Assembly: GCA_002503825.1 (NCBI GenBank)
Contig: DASP01000011.1
Coordinates: 47,756 to 107,291 of the forward strand
Reading direction: 5' to 3'
DNA length: 59,536 nt
From: Methanoregulaceae archaeon UBA467
Lineage (GTDB): Archaea; Halobacteriota; Methanomicrobia; Methanomicrobiales; Methanospirillaceae
The notes under the pieces are model-generated. The model searched no databases. It saw only the letters and a list, made by a program, of their open reading frames with translations, and was not told where the DNA came from. Below are positions 31,490-40,667 of the stretch, piece after piece (the stretch's first letter is position 1; every line of letters begins with the position of its first letter). The translations under genes and the position numbers were made by a program.

Positions 31490-33481
31490 TTACGCAACCA
31501 TCACCGGTCTTACAAATATCCCGACAGAATTACTTATCGACTCCTCGTAATATGGAGATCCCATGTAGTGGGCGCGGTAATAGACCGGGTTGACTGCAGG
31601 CGGGATATCGACGAATACATATGTCCCGTCCAGTCTTGAGCTCGCCGTGCCGGCTGAAGTCCAGTTCGTGGTATCGGTCGATCGTTCAACCGTAACTGTT
31701 TCAAGCATAATTCCGACTTTTAACCTGGAATCAGTGAGGGTGCCGGTGATGTTGACGTCCTGGCCGGCATTAACTATGACCGGGCTCACCGAAGCGGTAA
31801 CAGATGTAGGCCTTTTCACAATCACCTGGATTACCGGGCTCATCGATGGGAGTGTTGTCGCGTCGCCGTCATATACTGCCCGGTAGTAAAAAACGCCGCC
31901 ATTTACGTTGGACTGGAGGAATATGTAATACCCGTTCGGGAATGTGTTTGTCAACCAGCCCGGGTTCCAGTTGACCCCGTCGGTCGAGGACTGGAGCCGG
32001 ACCTGCCTGTTACCAAGCCCTGTCCCGCCACTCTGCGTTGAAAGGGTACCGTTCAGGGTAATGACTCCTCCAATGGATGCCGTGTCGGGTGTGACCGTTA
32101 ATGTAAGTGTTGTCGCTTCCGGTTGCGGCCTGGGGTTTACCGTGACTGCAACTGCAGGGCTTTCTGCCGGGGCATAGGTAATGGATCCTGAAAATACAGC
32201 ACGATAGGTATAATTGCCAGCATCTGCAGGTGTATGACGTATTGTATACTCCCCGAGACGTGTTGCCCCGAGTCCTGCAGTGTTCCAGTTCAGCCCGTCG
32301 GTTGAATACTGCAGCATAACTGCAAGCCCTGAAAGGCCCCGATCGTTTGAAGTGTCAGTGAGCTTTCCGGTTGCGGTGACCTGTCCGCCGGCAGTCAGGG
32401 TGACTGGTGTCACGTTCAATGTCAGTGCAGTTCCCTTCGCGGTTTTCGCAACGACATTGACTGTTGTCACCGGACTGGTAGAACCGGTGTAATCAGCGTT
32501 CCCGCCAAATACTGCGCGATACTGGTATGTTCCCGCGGTCCCCTGCAACTGGCTCGCGGTATAACTGCCATCGGACAGGGTGGTCATCAGCGCTGCAGGA
32601 TTCCATGTTGAACCGTCTCCCGAGACCTGCAATGTCAGAGGCTGGTAGCCGATACCGAGACCTGACCCTGAATCAGCCAGGACACCACTGAGGGTAAACG
32701 GGGTGCCTGCCGTCGGGGTGGATGAAGTGGACCCGATTGTTAACGAGGTCGTATTTACACTGATGACCGACGTAACCGTTGCCTGTGTGACAGGGCTTAC
32801 CGAGCCTGTATACTGGCTTGTCCCTGAAAATTCAGCCCTGAAATAGTACGTTCCCGGGATATACATGACCTGGCTCCAGGTAATGTTTCCGGTACTGTCG
32901 GACTGTACAAGCGAGAGGGTGTTGTAAGTAATCCCGTCAGGTGAAGACTTTAGTAGTACCGCCTGCCCGGCAAGTCCCTGGCTGCCCTGTCCGGCAGTAA
33001 GTCTCCCGTTGAGTGTAAGGAGTTCATTGACCTTGAGGGTGGCAGGTGTTGCCTGAAGCGTGAGAGCGGTTGATTCCGGGCCCTCCGGTGGCGTTACCTG
33101 AACCATGACAGGGGCGCTCGTTGCGCCCGAGTAGGCAAATGAACCGGAAAATACTGCCCTGAAATAGTAATCCCCGGGTTGTGTCATGACCTTGTTAAGT
33201 GTAAATTCCCCGATCCGGGTGGTAGAAAGTCCTGCGGTCTGCCACGTGATACCATTATCAGAGACCTGTATCATGACCGGCTGACCGGTAATTCCTGCCC
33301 CTGTCGAGGCATCAGATAATGTTCCGCTTATAACCGTGTACTCTCCGGCCGTAATCCCTGCAGGGCTTGCAGCGACGGTCAGAACCGTGGGCCGGGCTGC
33401 AAGAGCCGGTGTAATACAGGTAAGAAGGAGAAGAATGGATATTCCGGCAACTAGCCAGAGCTTTTTGTTGATTCGTTTCAT
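31490..33481 (-). CDS. Secreted protein with six Ig-like repeats
   Basis: About 663 residues from the ATG at 33481 (AAGGTG six bases before; GTG at 33490 is an alternative). A signal peptide (LWLVAGISILLLLTCITPALA) is followed by six tandem beta-sandwich repeats of about 105 residues. Each has T-LTVxxxPxxxxAGxxxTxSGTL, then an LxxSxDGxxWN strand and YYYRAVFSGxxxYxxSxSPV. These resemble bacterial Ig-like (Big_5 / invasin-like) repeats. No anchor or enzyme domain is visible; probably a surface stalk or adhesin. Confidence 0.85.
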   Translation of the reverse strand: MKRINKKLWLVAGISILLLLTCITPALAARPTVLTVAASPAGITAGEYTVISGTLSDASTGAGITGQPVMIQVSDNGITWQTAGLSTTRIGEFTLNKVMTQPGDYYFRAVFSGSFAYSGATSAPVMVQVTPPEGPESTALTLQATPATLKVNELLTLNGRLTAGQGSQGLAGQAVLLKSSPDGITYNTLSLVQSDSTGNITWSQVMYIPGTYYFRAEFSGTSQYTGSVSPVTQATVTSVISVNTTSLTIGSTSSTPTAGTPFTLSGVLADSGSGLGIGYQPLTLQVSGDGSTWNPAALMTTLSDGSYTASQLQGTAGTYQYRAVFGGNADYTGSTSPVTTVNVVAKTAKGTALTLNVTPVTLTAGGQVTATGKLTDTSNDRGLSGLAVMLQYSTDGLNWNTAGLGATRLGEYTIRHTPADAGNYTYRAVFSGSITYAPAESPAVAVTVNPRPQPEATTLTLTVTPDTASIGGVITLNGTLSTQSGGTGLGNRQVRLQSSTDGVNWNPGWLTNTFPNGYYIFLQSNVNGGVFYYRAVYDGDATTLPSMSPVIQVIVKRPTSVTASVSPVIVNAGQDVNITGTLTDSRLKVGIMLETVTVERSTDTTNWTSAGTASSRLDGTYVFVDIPPAVNPVYYRAHYMGSPYYEESISNSVGIFVRPVMVA

Positions 33482-33865
33482 ATGAGCCACCTTGTATGGC
33501 TATCCTTTGAAAGGACGCCAGATTTTCATGGAAACCGGTTATTAACTGCGCAATGACGTATTTCAGCACCTTTGATCATCTGCAGCGACTGCCTGTGGCC
33601 GGGGATGCCGGCCCCGATCCCATCAACAGTAGAACGAAGTACGGTTATATAAACATTTCTTCAGCAGGTCATATGGCCGATGGAGAATGCGCCAACCGGG
33701 TGATGCAGGTTGTCGCAATTGTGGCCTGTGCACCGGTTACCTGGTATCCTGGTCCGGGGATGACCCCTTTTTCCTCGGATCGTATCACCGGGGCTCACGG
33801 TTCCCGCCAGGGACACTTGTATATGGTACCATGTATATTTAAGAAAACGGGTTCCATGAGTACTC
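33482..33865. promoter_or_regulatory. Divergent promoter region between Ig-repeat gene and DUF3467 gene
   Basis: 384 bases with no supported gene. A TATA-like TGTATATTTAAG (about 33831-33842) lies some 25-30 bases before the DUF3467 ATG, suggesting a nearly leaderless mRNA. GTTATATAAACA near 33645-33656 is another TATA-like stretch. Confidence 0.5.
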
Positions 33866-34165
33866 ATGTCACAACCACATGAAATAGCCGTGAATATTCC
33901 GCAGGGGCTCGATCCGGTTTACAGCAACATGATCCAGATCGCGTATAAGGACGACGAGTTCACCTTTGTATTCCTGCACCAGATCCCGGGAGTCAACCAG
34001 GCACGTGCCAAGGCAATAGTATCGATAACTCCGCAGCACGCCAAGAACCTCGTCGCTGTGCTGACCAAGACGATGGCAGACTACGAGCAGAAATTCGGCA
34101 AGGTTGAGCCCCCCCAGGGAAAACCGGGGGTCGAAAACGTGACGACCATGAGAGGCTACTCATAA
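33866..34165 (+). CDS. DUF3467 domain protein
   Basis: 99 residues. The whole protein is the DUF3467 domain: PVYSNMIQIAYKDDEFTFVF, then an AKAIVSITPQHAKNLVAVL block and YEQKFGKVEPP. Small cytoplasmic proteins of this family occur in archaea and bacteria; their function is not known. It sits 54 bases before tRNA-Thr on the same strand. Confidence 0.88.
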   Translation: MSQPHEIAVNIPQGLDPVYSNMIQIAYKDDEFTFVFLHQIPGVNQARAKAIVSITPQHAKNLVAVLTKTMADYEQKFGKVEPPQGKPGVENVTTMRGYS

Positions 34166-34219
34166 CACCTCTTCTGGTCAGATTAATAAGTTCCAAGTGC
34201 GATATAAGTAAGGTACTGC

Positions 34220-34291
34220 GCCGCCATGGCTTAGCGGTATAGCGGCTGATTCGTAATCAGCAGGTCGGGGGTTCAAGTCCCCCTGGCGGCT
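34220..34291 (+). tRNA. tRNA-Thr (anticodon CGT)
   Basis: Acceptor GCCGCCA pairs with TGGCGGC, discriminator T. D-arm GCTTAGCGGTATAGC; anticodon stem GCTGA/TCAGC with loop TTCGTAA giving CGT; T-arm GGGGG-TTCAAGT-CCCCC. 72 bases, no intron, CCA not encoded. A TATA-like GATATAAGTA lies about 15-20 bases upstream. The accessory region of the window begins directly after it. Confidence 0.95.
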
Positions 34292-35074
34292 TATTTTAGG
34301 GTTGAAACAGGTAAAATCCCATTTATTATCAATATTTTTCTTTATATTTTGGTTCCCGGACACACTCATCAATATCTGGGGCACTCAATTCTCCGTGGAG
34401 GAGAGCGGGCTCTCGATGCGGCGGAGGACGAATGCCTATACCTTTGACCGGTATCTCTACAAGCACTGGGTAGCTGGCGGCGGGGTGTGGATCGAAGAGA
34501 TGGGTCCGGTCGAGGGTGATGACCCCTGCAATCCTCCGGCACCCTTCCCCGGTCCTTCCCCGGATGTTGCAGGAGAAGATAATGCGTCGGCGGCGACGAC
34601 TGATGAATCTCTCTCTAGTACACACAGTACGTGTGTGAGTACATGTGTGTCCTACTGTAGAGAGGAAGATACATACCGGGACGGTGCGGCGGGTGCATGC
34701 ACTCCTGCAGCTGTGAGTAAGGTGAGCAGTGCGGAAGAGCTGGGGACAATCTCCTCGGCAGAAGGGGCAATTGTTCAACCCTGCGATTTAAACGGCCGGA
34801 ATAGTACCCGGTCCGGGTTGAAGGGTGCCGAAAGTGCAAGCAGGAGCTGGATTTTTATTCCGGCGCAGGGAAGGGATGTTCACCCCGTCGCCGTAAAGAA
34901 ACACCGGAATGCCGGTAAAAGATGCGGTAAAGATAGTGCTGTACAATGAACGAATTCCGACATGAACAGGTCGGGCTGGTTCATCGGTCCGATGAATCTT
35001 GACAGGGGAAATATATATCGATCCTGACGTTTTCTGTTAAATCGTAACGGGATTTCTTCTTTCCCAGATGACAT
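34292..35074. other. Unassigned 780-base region after tRNA-Thr
   Basis: No recognisable gene. A plus-strand frame 34302-34949 (215 residues, start KQVKSHLLSIFFFIFWFPD then low-complexity sequence) and a minus-strand frame 34329-34778 overlap, and neither resembles a family. GC content jumps inside the block. A long imperfect hairpin sits at 34609-34664. The region could be a decayed integration scar next to the tRNA gene. A TATA-like AAATATATATCG near 35010-35021 probably belongs to the next gene. Confidence 0.4.
34609..34664. repeat. Long imperfect inverted repeat
   Basis: CTCTCTCTAGTA at 34609-34620 can pair with TACTGTAGAGAG at 34653-34664 with two mismatches. Between them CACACAGTACGTGTGTG forms an inner hairpin. 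It could fold as a cruciform or structured RNA. Confidence 0.5.
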
Positions 35075-35995
35075 ATGAATAAAACTGTATTCAAAGTAGG
35101 ACTTGTTGTTATTGTGCTGGGCATTGTGGTAGTGATGGCCGGCATTATTCCTTTCTTTAATATACTGGGGGTATCAGGACTCTATGTCCTTGCCATATCG
35201 CACCCGGTTGTGAACGATTCGTATCCGGTATACAAAACCGTCCCTCCCGATATAACCGATGAGGAAGTAAAGCGCTTCGGAGCGTTGTTCAATGTATCCG
35301 GGGATGTACAGGACTATAGGCCCACATCCGGAATATCCAGCATAACTGATTATTCAAAACATCCTCAAGCAGTCCTGGAGGTATATCGAAATTCCGGAGC
35401 ATTCACTTACCGCATCCCTGAAAAATATTATCCCTATACTACTGATAGACAGCCGGATCTTCCCTCAGATGAGGAGGCTCGTGAAATAGCGACGAAATAC
35501 CTGCAGGATCGAAATCTTCTTTCGGATGACATGCATTTCACTACGGTGAGCATTGGATCCCTATACGAACATCAATCCCCGAATTCTTACACAGGGTATA
35601 AACTTACAAAGAATGTAGGATTCGTGAAGGAAATTCAGGGAGTATATGTTTATAACGCAGGTATTACTGTTACAATCGGCGATAAAGGCGAAGTGGTAGA
35701 TGCGGGAAGTTCTCTGAGAGAATTAGAACCGGAACCATTCAGATATGTGAAAATAATTACGCCGGAACAGGCACACCAGCGACTCCTTTCCAACGATGTT
35801 GTGGTAAGACTAACCTGTTGCACGGGGAGTTACATTGTAAAAAATATCTCACTCGGTTACTGGATGGATATCAAAGCCTATCCACAGAAATATGTTCTGC
35901 CGGTGTATGCTTTTTCGTGTGAGAGTATTGAAGGGGAACATATCACCCTCTATGTATGGGCCATTGAGCCGTCCGAGATGCAGGAATTTTCATGA
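35075..35995 (+). CDS. N-terminally membrane-anchored protein, LPSDEEAR family (copy 1)
   Basis: 306 residues. Residues 6-28 (FKVGLVVIVLGIVVVMAGII) form one membrane helix; the rest should lie outside. The core has the family block LPSDEEAREIATKYLQDRNLL, an IGDKGEVVDAG strand, IITPEQAHQRL and the ending YVLPVYAFSCESIEGE. The same order of blocks is found at 48288, 49770 and 57280. The alternation of a helix and a following strand pair recalls PepSY-type folds, but I cannot assign a family. It overlaps the next gene by four bases (ATGA). This copy is the most diverged of the four. Confidence 0.8.
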   Translation: MNKTVFKVGLVVIVLGIVVVMAGIIPFFNILGVSGLYVLAISHPVVNDSYPVYKTVPPDITDEEVKRFGALFNVSGDVQDYRPTSGISSITDYSKHPQAVLEVYRNSGAFTYRIPEKYYPYTTDRQPDLPSDEEAREIATKYLQDRNLLSDDMHFTTVSIGSLYEHQSPNSYTGYKLTKNVGFVKEIQGVYVYNAGITVTIGDKGEVVDAGSSLRELEPEPFRYVKIITPEQAHQRLLSNDVVVRLTCCTGSYIVKNISLGYWMDIKAYPQKYVLPVYAFSCESIEGEHITLYVWAIEPSEMQEFS

Positions 35996-36627
35996 ACAAA
36001 AATGCACTCCTCATAGGATTCGCCGTTATTGTACTGGGAATCATTGTTGCAATTGTCGGGGTGACGTATCAGCAACACACATCAGAGGGAATCAACAGCA
36101 ACAATATTCCTGCGGTTCCGAAAATTATTGGAGCATCAGAATCCGATGACCTCATCATACCATCTCCAACACTCACGGTATCTCCAACAATATCAGTTTC
36201 TAACACACCAGGGAATACATCTCCCTCAGTAACCCCCCAAACAAATGTTATAGCGGGGATTAGTGTTTTTACCGATAAACCCAGGTATAAGGTCGGGGAT
36301 GAGGTCATTTTTGGGATAACGAATAATCTGGAGGTCCCGCTTCAATTTGCCGTTGGCCACCCGTTTTGGATACAGTATTATCAGATAGATGGAACCTGGA
36401 AAAACCTTACTTTAGGAGGCGGAACCCAGGCGTTTTGGCATCTTCAACCCGGAGAAACGCACACCTGGCAATGGAGGGTCACAGGACTGTACGATTACGA
36501 TTATGTATACGGTAACAATAAACCATTCACCGTAATCCCTGGGATCTACCGGGTCATTATATTCGGTGAGTTTGAATCAGAAGAATATACGAAGTTTGCG
36601 TTACAGAAAGAATTCATATTCGAATAA
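35992..36627 (+). CDS. Membrane-anchored protein with Ig-like intracellular-protease-inhibitor-like (BsuPI type) domain
   Basis: 211 residues. One N-terminal membrane helix (LLIGFAVIVLGIIVAIVGV), a Ser/Thr/Pro-rich spacer (about 45-85), then a beta-sandwich domain: ISVFTDKPRYKVGDEVIFGITNNLEVPLQF, then HLQPGETHTWQW and VIPGIYRVIIFGEF. This resembles the Ig-like BsuPI-type domain seen in many archaeal and bacterial exported proteins. Translationally coupled to the preceding anchored protein, so the two may form a complex. Function unknown. Confidence 0.75.
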   Translation: MNKNALLIGFAVIVLGIIVAIVGVTYQQHTSEGINSNNIPAVPKIIGASESDDLIIPSPTLTVSPTISVSNTPGNTSPSVTPQTNVIAGISVFTDKPRYKVGDEVIFGITNNLEVPLQFAVGHPFWIQYYQIDGTWKNLTLGGGTQAFWHLQPGETHTWQWRVTGLYDYDYVYGNNKPFTVIPGIYRVIIFGEFESEEYTKFALQKEFIFE

Positions 36628-36759
36628 GTATCGTAGGTATTATTGGGTGCGTGATGAATAAACAGGGGAAAATTCCCTATTGTTTGCCCTGTATCATTCC
36701 TTTTCCGATTGAAATGACTGAAAAAGCTCAAAATAATCCAAGCCCTTTTCAAAATAAAT

Positions 36760-38334
36760 TCAGGGCAGGCTCTCACATGCAATCCCATCGTTATCGCTAT
36801 CAAGTTCGTGAATATCTCCTTTGCCCAATGAAATACAATAATCGTAACATGCCTGGGCTTCATCATGTGTAGAGAAATCCCCACAATTATAGCGGTTGTA
36901 TGAACAGTCACAAACTGTTGCAGGGGTCGGGGTCGTTGTAACTGTCGCTGTTGGAGTTGGGGTTATCGTCGGAATGTAGTTCTTTTCCGTAGTGATTGTA
37001 TAGCCATCCCCGTCCGATGTCACGACAATTGTTCCCTGATAATCAGTCCGGTAAATTGTTGAGCCAATGTCTGTAAGCCGTTGCAATGTGGACGGAGACG
37101 GGTCTCCATAAAAATTCTCGGTACCTACTTCGATGATACTATCTTTAGGCGTTACATAATTCAGAAATGTTGAACTCGTTGCGGTGTTTGATCCGTGATG
37201 ACCAACCTTGAGCAGGTCTGATCTCAAAAAGTAATTCAGAATAAGTATGTTTTCTGTCTCATACCCGGCATCACCCATGAGGAGGAATTCGTCAGAACCA
37301 CGGCCAAATTTAAGAACAATTGAATTTTCGTTATCGTCAACAGACAATGTGGTTTGAGGATTCAGCACAGAGATGTGCATGTCCTGACCTAAATCAATGG
37401 TATCTCCGCTTTTCACGGTGTGACGGGGAATGCCCCTTTGAGCAACGAGATTACGAATATTCTGATACTCAACCGGAATTGCTGGCAACTCTGTGTCAAT
37501 ATATTCTTCGACCACGAAATCTGAAAGTATTGTTGTCATTCCCCCGTAATGATCATAGTGGGGATGGGTAACTAACACAATATCGAGAGTGCTTATCCCA
37601 AGATTTTTCAGATAACTCTCAACCAGTTGTCCTTTGTCACCAGGCCCGGCGTCAATGAGCATATCATCATATCCGTGGGACTGTATGAGAATTGAATCCC
37701 CCTGGCCGACATCTATGAAATGAATTGTCAGATTTCGATAGAATATGACCTTCGAGAAAACGCCGTACTGAGTGAGATAAACCCAGTATCCATGATTGGG
37801 CATCAAATCCGTATAGTCACTATGACTACCGCTCCCACCATTGATGATTGAGGGTTCATACATCTGCTGGGCAGAATTAAATCCTATTATCTGTGTCCAT
37901 CGGTCTCTTAAAGATCGGAATGTACTTTCCGCTGATTTTGGACATGGGCTAGGAAATCCAAATGAATTCCACCCTTGATAGAGATTTTTTGTAACCGGGT
38001 GTTGATCTTCTGCCAGGACCAGTGAGATTTCATAGGTGCCAGCTGAATATATCCAGTAGCCCTCGCCGGGATTCACCGGGGTTTTCGGGGTTACCATGGT
38101 CCATTGTTGGGTTTGAGCATCATACGAAAATATTGAATGACCTGCCTTGTCAACCGAATTAAATATCGATCCGGTGTTGTGTCCCTCTGCCAGCCGGACC
38201 GGTACCGAAATGAAATTCCAGCCAGGATTGATGTAAACGATGTGTTCTACCGATTCTTCGGCTGAAACAGGGGTGACGAGAAGAAATCCGGAGATAATCA
38301 GAAGTATGAAAAGATACTCCGGTTGTCGACTCAT
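36760..38334 (-). CDS. Secreted fusion: GWN domain + ComEC-like metallo-beta-lactamase + excalibur domain
   Basis: 524 residues. Signal peptide (YLFILLIISGFLLVTPVSA). Residues 36-190 are a GWN domain with INPGWNFISVPVRL, GYWIYSAGTYEI, YQGWNSFGFP and SIINGGSGSHSD. Residues about 201-455 are a metallo-beta-lactamase fold of the ComEC/Rec2 hydrolase type: HFIDVGQGDSILIQ, metal motif THPHYDHYGG at 256-265, LLMGDAGYE and KVGHHGSNTATS. A Thr-Pro linker leads to a C-terminal excalibur-like calcium domain (YNCGDFSTHDEAQACY, DSDNDGIACE). Probably an extracellular metal-dependent hydrolase, perhaps acting on nucleic acid, fixed to the envelope by its GWN domain. Substrate is inference. Confidence 0.88.
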   Translation of the reverse strand: MSRQPEYLFILLIISGFLLVTPVSAEESVEHIVYINPGWNFISVPVRLAEGHNTGSIFNSVDKAGHSIFSYDAQTQQWTMVTPKTPVNPGEGYWIYSAGTYEISLVLAEDQHPVTKNLYQGWNSFGFPSPCPKSAESTFRSLRDRWTQIIGFNSAQQMYEPSIINGGSGSHSDYTDLMPNHGYWVYLTQYGVFSKVIFYRNLTIHFIDVGQGDSILIQSHGYDDMLIDAGPGDKGQLVESYLKNLGISTLDIVLVTHPHYDHYGGMTTILSDFVVEEYIDTELPAIPVEYQNIRNLVAQRGIPRHTVKSGDTIDLGQDMHISVLNPQTTLSVDDNENSIVLKFGRGSDEFLLMGDAGYETENILILNYFLRSDLLKVGHHGSNTATSSTFLNYVTPKDSIIEVGTENFYGDPSPSTLQRLTDIGSTIYRTDYQGTIVVTSDGDGYTITTEKNYIPTITPTPTATVTTTPTPATVCDCSYNRYNCGDFSTHDEAQACYDYCISLGKGDIHELDSDNDGIACESLP

Positions 38335-38824
38335 ACAAGTTGATTGTGATTAGCTTACTAAAATATTTCCTTCAATATAATTAACAACCGGATTTAAAAT
38401 AATAATTACAACGGCAGGTTCTTGGCAAGGACAAATAACGGACCCTTGCGAGTGAGCTGGTGATTGTGTAAAAGAGGGCATACGTGAAATGTTCTTTCGC
38501 GAGGCACGTTTATCCTCTTGGCAGGAACGGTAACGCGATGGTTGCTTCTCGTGGCAAATATTTTTTCACAGTAATATGACGACAGAGTCCCGATGCCCGG
38601 CAGTATTTTTTCGCACCTTATTCTTCATGCCGGGCAAGATTTCAATTCCGTACCTCTCTTCATTTTACTTCCATGAAGAGACCTGCAAGGCAGATGTATT
38701 AATACCAGAATAGTAGTTCGAATTGTTCAAACGGTAATGCCCTGTTATGAATATATATTAACCCCTATTGCATGGATGTCAAAGGAAACCGGCTTTCCGG
38801 AAATATATCCGAATATACTGGAAT
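38335..38824. other. Intergenic region left of the IS element
   Basis: 490 bases without a gene. It contains one copy of the dispersed repeat GGACAAATAACGGACCC (38429-38445), also present at 47.9, 49.4 and 50.9 kb, here detached from the cassettes. It ends at the TGGAAT target duplication of the IS element. Confidence 0.5.
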
Positions 38825-40536
38825 CTGATTGTCGGCAGTAAAATTTGAAAGTTTTGAATTATTTAGTACTTAATTATATATCTTAGTACGTACAATCGGT
38901 AAATGATCCATGCCGATCATCGAGAATTCGAACGTTACTATCGCCCATTTGGGAATTGTAGCCGGTATAATCGACACCCTCGGCATCGTCGAGTACATAG
39001 ATAAAGAGATCCCCAAGAAACGGCATCACGCAGTTACCCACGGCGAATCAACCAAGGCGCTTCTTCTCAATGGCCTGGGATATGTCGAACGCCGGCTATT
39101 CCTGATGCCGGAATATTTCGAAGATATTGCAACGGAACGTCTGATCAAGGAAGGAATCAAGCCTGATCAGCTGAACCAATATGTTTTTGGAGAATGCCTG
39201 GACGCAATCGCCGCATATGGCCCAACTCGCCTTTTCACCGGTATTGCGCTTCAGATGTTATCCAAAACCAAGACCGGGACACTCAGGCTCCACTACGATA
39301 CGACATCGATCAATGTCACCGGGGAATACGACTCGGGGTTCAACACCCGGTTGATCAAAATCGTTCACGGCCATTCGAAAGATCATCGATCAGATCTTAA
39401 ACAGTTCATCATTTCCCTCGTCACGAACCAGCACGGAATTCCCCTCTTTATGGAACCACTATCTGGCAACGAATCCGACCGGAAAACACTGCTCCGGACC
39501 ATCGAGGAAGTCCGGAAAAACCTGGTGACAGACGAAACCATCTATCACATGGCTGATTCTGCACTGTACTCCGCCAAAAATGTCGCCCGTCTCGGCGATC
39601 AGTGCTTTTGGATAACCAGGATTCCGGAGACGATCAAAGATGTCCAACAGATCGTGCAGTCAAATCCTGATTGGATTAATTGCCAGGATCGTCGGTACAA
39701 ATATGCCACATTCGCGAGTTCGTATGGTGGAATACCCCAGCGATGGGTTCTTTTCCGGTCCGAAGAACAATACCGGAAGAGTCTTTTGACCTATGAAAAG
39801 AACCAGGAGAAAGACCTGCAACGGGATCAGACTGCCCTTCACAAACTCTGCGTTAAAGGATTTGCGTGTGAAGCCGATGCTAGAATTATCGTAGAACGCT
39901 GGCTGGCGAAACATCCTCGGTACGCCTTGGAGCATCTCGATATTCTCGAAAAACACCAAAAAATCTCAGGTAAGAGGGGCAGGCCGAAAAAGGATGAGAC
40001 CCTTGAGCGGGTTTATCTTGTCGATTTTGGTCTCACGTTCGATCCAGTTGTTGTTTCGCACGAAAAGGAACTGCTGGGCAGGTTCCTTCTCGGGAGCAAT
40101 GATCCAATGATCGATCCGGATGTAATGCTAGAGTACTACAAAGAGCAGAGTACCGTCGAGAGGGCTTTCAGATTTATCAAAGATGGTAAGTTCCATGTGT
40201 CTGAAGTCTATCTAGAGAACGAGAACAGAATTGCCGCCCTTGCGATGATCATGGTGCTCTGTCTCATGGTCTATTCTATCACCGAATGGCAGTTCAGGAA
40301 TACATTGGACCTGAAGGATGCAACAATCAGGGACCAGTATAAGAAGCCGACTCGAAAACCAAGCGCGAAATGGTTGTATTTCCTTTTCCGGAGGGTCAGG
40401 CAGATTGACGAAATTATTGATAACCAGCGGGTTTGCCGAATTCTCAATTATACTTCCGAGTTAGTAGATATTGTTCACTTGCTCGGGCCACCGGTGGAAA
40501 AATATTACTCGCTTGAAAATTAATGCCGAATGTCGG
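38825..40536 (+). mobile_element. Complete IS1634-type insertion sequence
   Basis: 1712 bases. Perfect 6-bp target duplication TGGAAT at 38819-38824 and 40537-40542. The inward ends form imperfect inverted repeats (left CTGATTGTCGGCAGTAAAAT, right complement CCGACATTCGGCATTAATTT; 15 of the first 22 positions match). The element encodes one intact transposase and no passenger gene. The intact frame and unmutated target duplication indicate a fairly recent insertion. Confidence 0.85.
38910..40523 (+). CDS. IS1634 family transposase
   Basis: 537 residues, full length. DDE residues of the IS4 superfamily are recognisable: first Asp in LRLHYDTTSINVTGEY, second in YHMADSALYSAKNV, Glu in EQSTVERAFRFIKDGKF. 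The Y-E-Q-x-x-V-E-x-x-F-R-x-I-K-D block is typical of IS1634. Its stop codon lies within the right inverted repeat. The gene is uninterrupted, so the element may still be active. Confidence 0.93.
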   Translation: MPIIENSNVTIAHLGIVAGIIDTLGIVEYIDKEIPKKRHHAVTHGESTKALLLNGLGYVERRLFLMPEYFEDIATERLIKEGIKPDQLNQYVFGECLDAIAAYGPTRLFTGIALQMLSKTKTGTLRLHYDTTSINVTGEYDSGFNTRLIKIVHGHSKDHRSDLKQFIISLVTNQHGIPLFMEPLSGNESDRKTLLRTIEEVRKNLVTDETIYHMADSALYSAKNVARLGDQCFWITRIPETIKDVQQIVQSNPDWINCQDRRYKYATFASSYGGIPQRWVLFRSEEQYRKSLLTYEKNQEKDLQRDQTALHKLCVKGFACEADARIIVERWLAKHPRYALEHLDILEKHQKISGKRGRPKKDETLERVYLVDFGLTFDPVVVSHEKELLGRFLLGSNDPMIDPDVMLEYYKEQSTVERAFRFIKDGKFHVSEVYLENENRIAALAMIMVLCLMVYSITEWQFRNTLDLKDATIRDQYKKPTRKPSAKWLYFLFRRVRQIDEIIDNQRVCRILNYTSELVDIVHLLGPPVEKYYSLEN

Positions 40537-40667
40537 TGGAATGGGCCCTATATCGAATAAATGAATCCAACCGTGAACCGGTATGAAATTAGGTATCAGT
40601 TCTTATATACGAATTGTGAATATGAGTTGTCCCTTTGAAAGCAGATGCGAATAGAACTTCTCTTCTA

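Noticed and set aside
34302..34949. 215-residue plus-strand frame after tRNA-Thr
   Set aside because: Low-complexity composition, overlapping equally long minus-strand frame, no signal for translation start and no family resemblance.
35075..36627. TTCATC operator upstream of the 35-kb and 57-kb anchored-protein genes
   Set aside because: No matching inverted repeat seen within 300 bases upstream of 35075 or 57280, so the motif is not a constant partner of this family.
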